From the NCBI GenBank assembly GCA_030144725.1, contig JASKMD010000029.1:10427433-10491432 (forward strand): 64,000 nt of DNA, given 5' to 3'. Shown piece after piece: positions 56,766 to 64,000 of the stretch. Positions within the stretch are counted from its first letter, which is position 1. Each line of letters begins with the position of its first letter. The notes below the pieces were generated by a model. The model had not been told where the DNA came from. It worked only from the letters and a program-made list of their open reading frames with translations, and did no database searches. Both the position numbers and the translations under genes were made by a program. The stretch is from Haematococcus lacustris (taxonomy: Eukaryota > Chlorophyta > Chlorophyceae > Chlamydomonadales > Haematococcaceae).

Positions 56766-57849
56766 GGGCTGTTGAGAAAGGTACTCAGGGACATAATCCA
56801 GAACCGTTTGCCAACTGACAGCCAGCCAGCTGCTGACAGCCCATGCACCTTTTGATAGAGTGTCCCAGCTCCTGCTTGAAAGCTGCCCATAAGATAGAAA
56901 TACGGCAGACACTTCAGATGAGGGATTGCTGGTGAGTTCCAACACGGGTTCTTGAATGACGCATTGAATGATGAACCAGCCGGGAGGGCATGGCTAACAG
57001 CCTCTGGGTCTAGTGCCTTTGCTGCAATGTACTTGTCAGCAACACTGAGTGCTTTGACCTGGGGCCGCGGAGTATTGGATGATGCTGCGGGGTGGGATTG
57101 TAGCCAGCCACTGTGCGCAAAGCAGCCAGTCGGTTGACCGTGGAGTCAACATCACAATAGCATTATGACATGATGGCTTTTGTACTCACTTGATAAGGCC
57201 AGTCGTTGTCTTTAAGAGAAATGCACCGGCTGCAACCGCCAAAATTGCCAGCACTAGCAGAACGGCTTTCCGGCTCAGCGATCGAGGGTGAACCCGACCG
57301 CCAATCTGCTGCTTCATGTAGTTCAGTCACGTTGCTGGCTTGTTCGGAGCCGACATGTCACTGTAGTCACAGCACGATTTAAATTCAAGCACACTGCCAC
57401 CAACCTGGCGCTCTATCAGGAGAGGCAGGACCGCATCAACCTGTCAGTGTCGCTGAAGAAGCGCGGAGACTCGGGATCATCCCCTAAAATAGTTTAAAGG
57501 CTGCAGCGCTCCGACGGTGAGGTGCTGCAGACACATAACATCGTTGTAGTACAGATTGGTCGGCAATGCGACGCATGTTTGAATTTACTACCGCGATAGC
57601 TTCACAGTGGCTATGCGCAGTATTTACCAGCGGCCTTGATGTCGGATGCAGCCTCTTTTGTTGTCTCTTAGGTCCCGGCATCACCAAAGACTTACACCTG
57701 CCGGCAGCTTGAGAGCTATTGGACACGTGAAGTTGTCGCCCGGTGCGGGTCGAGTCTTGTCCAGGGTCTCCCGCCGACAGCTGCCGGCAGTTATGGCTGC
57801 AACGCGGTCGCAATACCGGATGTAGCATTGTGGTAAACACGCAGGGAAG
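56766..57849. other. pherophorin upstream region, no gene assigned
   Basis: Includes the presumed pherophorin promoter. A short open stretch at 57288-57497 (LALYQERQDRINLSVSLKKR) is not recognised. Confidence 0.4.
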
Positions 57850-60800
57850 ATGAGGCGGGATCAAAGGACCTGGCTGCTGACAGCCTGGTTCGTCATCACA
57901 ACACTGTTATGCTCTGGTAAGCATCCCTGTTGCAGCCTACAAGTGTGGCAATGAGTACGTCTGAGTGTTGGCCCGTGTGTCATGTGCAGGTAATGGCCAG
58001 GAGATTAGCTCAGACGATTTCCCGGTGCCCACTGAGCCTCCGCAAACAACCGAGGAAGTGGCTGCCCTCAACAGCTTCCCTTATTGTCAATGCTCAGACT
58101 ACCGCTGTGGCAGCTCTCCCTACAGGCTGACGCCACCCAGTGTGACTGCCTCTGCCACCACAACCCGGTTGTGCTACACCTTCTCGCCTGTGGGTGGCTG
58201 TAGCATAACCCATGTTACATTGGCAGGTTAATAGCCCGTCTTAGCTTACACTAGTAAATGAGCAGCAACATCAGTCACATCAGCCGCATCTGCAGTGGGT
58301 CATGTACAGCCATGAAGCGCTCAGTTGCTGTGCGGCACAGCAAATCTTTTGGCCTGGGGTGCCTTCGCTAAGCAGGTGGCTCCTGTGGCAAGCCCACCAG
58401 CTTGCTACACAAACTTGACCCGTAGCTTGGTGAAGATTCAATTTGAAGTTGGTAAGTGCTGTTGGTGAGGGCTTGAGACCAGCAAGCTGTTGTCACTGTT
58501 TAACCAGCCAACAAGCCTCGTTCTGTGTACGGTACGCTGTGCAGACAAGAGCTGCAGAGCTGCTATGGTCAATGTCACACTGAACAACGCCGTGAAGACA
58601 TGGCTGTGGGATGACCAGTTCGCAACTGGGTCTGTGCGGGTTACCATGCTGCGCCTCTCCTCAGCAAACGCAACAGGGCAGTCCCTCTGCTTCACCCTAC
58701 GCAATGCAGTGTCTGCCTCCAATGGGGTGTCCTGCGCACAGCTGGCTGGCTTCTCTGCAAGTGGGACAGACATCCTGAAGTACACCGTCTTTGACAGCAC
58801 ACATCGGTGCTGCCCGACATGTGTACTAAACCTCCTTCCTTCCCCGCCACCAATCATTGTGGATGCTGCCAAGTCGCCACCACCCTCACCCCTGCCGCCA
58901 TCTCCACCTCCATCGCCGCCGCCCCCGTCGCCCCTGCCTCCCCCACCCTCACCCTTACCACCCTCACCCCCGCCGCCATCTCCTTCTCCTCCCCCTCCAT
59001 CGCCAACGCCTCCTCCCCCTCCTCCGCCTCCTCCCCCACCCCCGCCACCTCCGCCGTCACCTCTCCCTCCCACCCCTCCTTCACCCCCTCCTCCTGGTCC
59101 ACCACCCCCTACCCCACCTCCTCCTCCACCACCTCCTCCACCTCCTCCTCCACCACCCCCACCCTCTCCTCTCCCTCCTTCCCCCTCTCCCCCACCACCC
59201 ACCCCACCGCCACCACCTCCGCCTCCACCTCCACCTCCACCCCCCCCACCACTTCCTTCCCCACCACCTCCCTCGCCTCCTCGACCCCCCTATCCTGTCA
59301 AGCCAACAGAGCCCAACTGTGACTGCCTCAGCCCGCTGGTGGACGGCTCCACAGTCTGGAGGCTCAACTTTGTGCAGGCTGATGCAGTGGATGACCGCAT
59401 CGTGTACATCTTCACCCTTGCCGTCAACCCCAATGTGGCGGCCTACCCCCTCTCATACAGACCAGGCAGCTGTGTCAACCAGACTGTTGATGCCATCTCC
59501 ATCAGCCTCGACCCAGGTGGGAAGCCTCCACCTGCCACAGCCTGCCACCTCGAAACCCCAGCTGATTCAAATTGTGTTGCCTGTGTTTGCAGCCTTCCGG
59601 GCTGCTGTCCTGGAGGTGGTCGCCTACACCAACCTTGGCACGGTCATGCCTGACACTAGAGCAGTGTTTACTCAGTATGGCTTCAAGTTGACCCTGCCTG
59701 AGGTTCTGTACGTGAACTCTGTCCCCCTGGGCGACTTCTACACGGTGGAGGTGCAGCTGGATGCGACTGTGTGGCGAGATGCAACCCGCTTCCCCTGCAA
59801 GTCCTCAGTCCTTGAGCCTGGTGGCCCCGCCTGCGACTACTACCTTCACGGCTGGCAGACAGCCCCTGGCCTACCCCGCAGGCAACTGGAGGATAGCACA
59901 GGTGAGCATGTGACGTGTGCACCCGCTCTTACGTACACAAATTTGGGCTTGCACACACATGCACACATGGCATTGATGTCCCATTCACAACAAACTTATC
60001 ACTGCACAAACAGCCAATACTCCATGTATGCTATACCATCACGACCTCCAAAACATGGCAATGCAGAGCAAACGCTATTTCTATTGCGAGAAACGCAACA
60101 AGCATCAGTCAGCCAGGTATTACTCATTCAACGTGTAACAACATGTTGGACTGGGGTAACCTCACTCTGCTACAATCAAGTTGAAGCGTCCGCGGCAACA
60201 CATGTACACTCTGCTCCCCATGTTACTGTCGGTTGCTGCTGCTGCAGGCTACCAAACATCTGGATGCTGCCCCCAGGGCGTGGTGCAGTTCGCCAGGCAG
60301 CAGATCACCAGCCAGTGCAACCCTCGGCTGTCCGACACCCCGTACCGCCTGCAGTACGCTGACATGCACACCATCGGCACCCTCTCTACAATCAACTTTC
60401 GAGTGGTCTCGGTCGCAGTAGGAACGCAGCTGGGGACACCGGCCTGCGATGGAGCAGACCTTGCTGAGGTGAGTTGCACTCTTCCCTTGAAAGACGCTAG
60501 CAATCGTGCCATCCAGTTTTACTTCGTCAGCCCATGTTTAGGCTATATGGGAAGTGTTGGAAGGAACAGATGGCGAATTCAGCTGAGAACTGGCAGGCAG
60601 GGCATCCAGGTATATGCAGTTGATCCACATTCCAGTCATGGCTTATGCTACAAGCCTTGACCAAGCATGCTCCATGTGGTACGCCGCGCACACATCACCT
60701 TGCTGTGCTTGCTTGACAGAACTTGTTGCCCCAACCTGCAGATCAAGCTGTACGTGGAAAATGCCACTGTCAGCACCCTGGCTGGAGCCACCTTCAATGG

Positions 60801-61041
60801 CAATGCCATTGTGCCCAGCACTGGCAGTGACCCAGAGCCGTACGTCCTCCTGCCCGTCAACATTGCAGCTGGTGCTGTGAATAGCATCCTGTCCGTCACC
60901 TTCAACAACCTGCCTGGCGGGGCAGCGTCTGTCTGTTCCTTGCGCGTGGGGTCGCTCAGCGTCTGCAACTATGTGTTGAACGGGCTGATGGCGTCCAATG
61001 CGTACCAGTGTTGCGCAAGGGGGGATGTCCTTGTGGCTTAG
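57850..61041 (+). CDS. pherophorin-type extracellular matrix glycoprotein
   Basis: Secreted hydroxyproline-rich matrix protein of volvocine algae. Exon 1 (57850-57916) starts MRRDQRTWLLTAWFVITTLL, a signal peptide. Exon 2 (57990-about 58226) has the pherophorin opening FPYCQCSDYRCGSSPYRL. A third exon near 58370-58450 reads CYTNLTRSLVKIQFEV. A long exon to 59515 ends the first domain (CCPTCVLNLLP), then a Ser-Pro/poly-Pro rod (about 58842-59290; SPPPP units), then domain two (CDCLSPLVDGSTVWRLNFVQ). Later exons are 59593-59901 (AFRAAVLEVVAYTNLGTVMP), 60248-60468 (GYQTSGCCPQGVVQFARQQI) and 60742-61041 (IKLYVENATVSTLAGATFNG), ending CCARGDVLVA, TAG. Cys pairs in both globular domains and the rod linker are diagnostic. 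The exon 2/3 join is uncertain. The intron at 59902-60247 holds a Fanzor-A piece. Confidence 0.93.
60115..60205 (-). mobile_element. lineage-A Fanzor 3' tip in a pherophorin intron
   Basis: The plus strand reads ACTCATTCAACGTGTAACAA, then CTACAATCAAGTTGAAGCGT, a diverged copy of the A terminus. Confidence 0.55.
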
Positions 61042-61534
61042 GTCCATGATTCTCCATGGTGGAGGTGGGCAACACTAGCCCACACTGTGTCTGTGTCTGT
61101 GCCCTGCCATTGCAGTGTGGTGCGGTGGAAGGGGTGAGAAGTGGCCTTTGGGTGCAGTGGAAACGGTGCCATATCAGCGCACGTGTTATCTGTTTATTGG
61201 TTGGCCTGACGGGCTGCTAGCAACATTTGCCAGTGACCTGTGCAGCTGCCTTGACACTGACCAGCATGTCTGGCACATTTGCCAGCTTGTTAACTTGTGG
61301 CAGGATAAAAACCACGTGGCAGGAATGGTGGGATCTGACTTTTTAATTACGAAACTGGGTGTAAATGTACTTTTTCTCACATACTCAAGGTGGGAACATA
61401 AAGCATAATAGATACTCATTTTCGAACTCATGGCTGTTGCTTTACTGGATTCACTACCATGGGTTTACTACCATCATGCTTGCCCATACTACTAACAATG
61501 CAGTAAACGTTGCCGAACAGACGGTAACATAACA
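61042..61534. other. pherophorin 3' flank, no gene seen
   Basis: Contains a stretch at 61252-61325 (TGACACTGACCAGCATGTCT to ACGTGGCAGGAA) nearly identical to 49181-49256, an unnamed dispersed repeat. Confidence 0.6.
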
Positions 61535-62382
61535 AAAACAAAACGCATTCAATATGGAACAACATGTTTGCCTGTGGGTGATCTCACTCAGCTACTCCAA
61601 TCAAGTTGAAGCATCCTCGGTCGCACCCTTGATGACTGGCAACCCCACATCAATGGCACTCTTTCCCACTAGACCACTTGGCACCTTATCAAAACTAACA
61701 GCTTAATGCTTTGTAAGGCTGACAGCCTGTGTAAGCTAATAGGGCCTATGCATTGTTGTTGCGGGCCCGTCCATTAATGCCCCGCCGGTACTCTGCAGCC
61801 CGGTGCAGCCGCTGCCTTCCCTTAGGCAGCCGGTCATTGACCAGCTTGTAGCCCTGCTGGTACTCATCACCCACAGGGAGGCAGAGCCTCTAGGTTTTTC
61901 CAGCTGCACATTTCCAGGGGACGCTGCATGCTCCCCCCAATGCGCTGCAAGTTCAGGCACCCGTTGGTGTCCCGGTCCAGCCACCTGCCCCATGGGGGGG
62001 CCTGGGGTTGTGGCACTGGGCCAGGCACTGCAGGGAGGAGCTGGGCCTGGGCAGGGGGAGGTGCTGGGCCCTGGGCGGGGGGGGGCCTGGGCGGGGGGAG
62101 GGGGGTTGGGTGGCACCTGATGGCGCCACGACAGGCCCCGCACATACTCAGCATGTCGCTGGCTCCAAACTGGGCGCACCAGCCGCTGGTTGGCCTGGCC
62201 TGCTGGGGGTACCCAGTCTGCAGGCCTAGGCTGGTCAGGTGGCAGGTGCAGCTCACAAGGCTGGCGGGCATGCACTGACGAGCTGACACGGCTGTTGCGG
62301 AACTCATCCACGATCACCAGCCTGTCAGGCCTGTCAAACGTGCTGGGCCTGCTGGGGTGCTCCACCATCCACGATCACGTTC
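61535..62382 (-). mobile_element. lineage-A Fanzor-like element, 5'-truncated (copy A4)
   Basis: Carries the A 3' block (61535-61740) and the C-terminal half of the nuclease. It is flanked by ACATAACA at 61527-61534 and 62383-62390. A short repeat of CATCCACGATCAC at the 5' junction (also at 62306) looks like junction filler. Confidence 0.72.
61741..62368 (-). pseudogene. Fanzor-like nuclease C-terminal half (copy A4)
   Basis: Minus-strand reading: VEHPSRPSTFDRPDRLVIVD, with RuvC-II VIVDEFRNSRVSSSV well preserved (Asp-Glu intact, unlike A1), CELHLPPDQPRPADWVPP, WSQRHAEYVRGLSW, a Pro-rich linker, RuvC-III RWLDRDTNGCLNLQRIGG and MQRPLEMCSWKNLEALPP. A frame shift follows near 61885, so the ending seen in A1 is lost. 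RuvC-I is absent through 5' truncation. Confidence 0.82.
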
Positions 62383-62390
62383 ACATAACA

Positions 62391-62609
62391 GCATGATTAA
62401 CAACATGCAAAATCATACAATGTTTCACCATTGGCCACCTCAACCCACAGGATGTATGTACCAATACTGTTGTATGCAAATGTGCACTGAACTGACCACA
62501 TCATTTACTCATATTCGTCACAACAAAGACACAACATGGCAAAGACACAACATGGCACTTAACATCAAAAGTGGTAGCGTTGCACAGCCACATGTTGGGG
62601 GGTGATCTA
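62391..62609. other. no gene seen
   Basis: AT-richer spacer and presumed 3' UTR of the hydrolase gene, with a duplicated CAAAGACACAACATGGCA. Confidence 0.5.
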
Positions 62610-64000
62610 CTATGTAAGTCTACTGATCCAGTTTGTCAAAGCTGCATTGGTCTCTACTGGCAAGTCGTCATGTGGACAGTGTCCAGCTTGCGACAGTGGT
62701 ACAAAGGATGCCGCTGGGTACATTTTCATGATTGCCTCCGCCTGCACAGAACCATCAACTTGGCACGTCAACATTCCAGTATCTGTGGCAATGATGCGGT
62801 TAGCACGGTTGCTAGAGTCAATCTCGTCAGCCTTGCCATTTCCGGCTCACACCTTGGAGGGTGTGATCCATGGGTCTCGCATGCCCCACAGCAGCAGCAA
62901 AGGAGCCTGCATGGCAAGCATGGCATCATCCATGGCTAAGCCCTTGCCATGTAACCGAAGAAGGCAAGCATCATCTTTTCAGCTCCAACATGCGTAGCAA
63001 ATCACATAACAGATGCATGCGACAACATGGCTAGGCATTCAACATTCAGGTGCCTCTCACCTGCAGCCTGGTGAGCAACCGGTTCAAGGTCACTGGCGGC
63101 GCCGTGCGGTGATTGATCCTGAAGAATACCTCAGCCGCCAAGGGGTCCATGGCAGGCTGCACGATGCTGTCCACCAACTCTGCGTTGGCCATGGCAACCG
63201 TCACAGGCAAAGCGTGCCATCTATGCAGCCCACCCCTGCCTTGAGGCCTTGCCAGCTCATAATACAAGCATGCTCCCATTCAGTATGCTTAGGCAATGCT
63301 TAGCATATGGCCAGGGGTGTGCCTTGTGCACACTAGTGATCTATTGCTGGCTTTCCCCCTGACCCACCATCATCCACCATGTCTCGATTAGTGTACACCA
63401 TGTTCAACACCTCCTTGATGCGCTCAGGCTGCTTTGCCCGAACAAATGCGAAGTAGAGCACCACCCGCTTGCCAATCCTGCACCATCATTGCACCATTTG
63501 CATGTGACTGGTACATAGTGGCACAGCCCCAGATGCTTTGCTGGGTTACCTCACATTGCCTCACGTGTTCGCATCCTTATCACTATGGCTGCCTTCAATG
63601 CTACTGCCTACTGCCTGTAACTTAGTTCACTGCATTGGCTTACCACCATACCTCACTTGCACTTGCAGGCAGCTCCCCCATGTTGATGAGGGCCAAACTC
63701 GGTTCCATCCCTTCCCTTCAGGAACGCCTCAGTGATGGCCCTTTGGGTTAAGGTCTTATGCCACATCCGTACAACCTCGCACACACCTCAAAACTCACCC
63801 AGCAAGCCAGTTCTTGAAGCGGTCCACCAATGGCTCAGGTTGGTCAGGGTCCAAGGCAGGTCGCCCAGGCTCGTCAAAAGGTCCCGCACCGTTCAACATC
63901 GCCACGCCCCTGGTCACCCAACAGCACAGCCCATGCGGACCTGAGCCTCATGGGTCAACTGGGAACCACCATGCTCATGTGCTCCATCTACAGGTGGGCC
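62610..64000 (-). CDS. alpha/beta-hydrolase fold protein, C-terminal part
   Basis: Runs off the right edge. Minus-strand exons: 63920-63799 (RGVAMLNGAGPFDEPGRPAL, the strand after the nucleophile elbow), about 63480-63380 (RIGKRVVLYFAFVRAKQPER, IKEVLNMVYTN), about 63182-63061 (AELVDSIVQPAMDPLAAEVF), 62906-62853 (APLLLLWGMRDPWITPSK, the catalytic-Asp strand) and 62741-62610. The last carries SQAGHCPHDDLPVETNAALT, with the catalytic His in GHCPHDD, and ends TAG. Phases agree for the last three joins. The nucleophile Ser lies outside the window. The style matches plant/algal plastid hydrolases of the pheophytinase-like group, but the substrate cannot be told. Confidence 0.8.

Noticed and set aside
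58438..60362. Gly-rich minus frame and Ser/Thr/Pro-rich or His/Leu-rich plus frames across the pherophorin rod
   Set aside because: Shadows of the poly-Pro coding region. Only the SPPPP frame continues into conserved pherophorin domains with proper splice sites.

Overview
The window looks like nuclear DNA of a chlamydomonadalean (volvocine-related) green alga, with Haematococcus-like relatives as the closest style match. It is GC-rich with many (CAG)n runs and small phase-conserving GT-AG introns. It carries a pherophorin (a volvocine matrix protein), a plastid-type class I aldolase and a flagellar-type adenylate kinase 7. Species is inferred, not shown.

Host genes, left to right: the 3' part of a long low-complexity gene of unknown function (+, 1-8160); chloroplast fructose-bisphosphate aldolase (-, 13842-15613, four exons resolved); ribosome-biogenesis factor BRX1 (-, 16591-18770, eight exons resolved); an adenylate kinase 7-like gene (+, about 19267-29341) with epimerase-like, P-loop kinase and Dpy-30 parts; an unrecognised gene (-, about 35325-37017); a carbohydrate-type sulfotransferase (-, about 52661-45519); a pherophorin (+, 57850-61041); and the C-terminal part of an alpha/beta hydrolase (-, 62610 to beyond 64000).

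The remaining space and many introns are filled by mobile DNA. The dominant signal is a swarm of Fanzor-like (eukaryotic TnpB/IS200-605-type RNA-guided nuclease) sequences. They are recognised by a GVDLG-type RuvC-I, a VDE-x-RTS RuvC-II and a DRD-x-N RuvC-III motif. Three lineages are visible: A (29722-33985, 39830-43340, 61535-62382 plus many short pieces), B (22663-23531, 45900-46450, 55604-56186) and C (53640-54842). Lineage A copies carry pure pentanucleotide/hexanucleotide arrays in an intron, one of them 396 units long. Many A and B pieces share a 3' end, are 5'-truncated and are bounded by direct repeats of 8-16 bp. This resembles target-primed (LINE-like) insertion rather than the duplication-free insertion known for IS607/IS605-type elements.

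Other mobile elements are a hAT DNA transposon with an 8-bp duplication (9498-11723), a non-LTR retrotransposon (43341-45036, a fragment at 8858-9355 and an 89-bp insertion at 12033), a small inverted-repeat element inside a Fanzor copy, and several minisatellites. One 58-bp Fanzor-tip insertion lies exactly at a sulfotransferase exon end and duplicates its splice donor.
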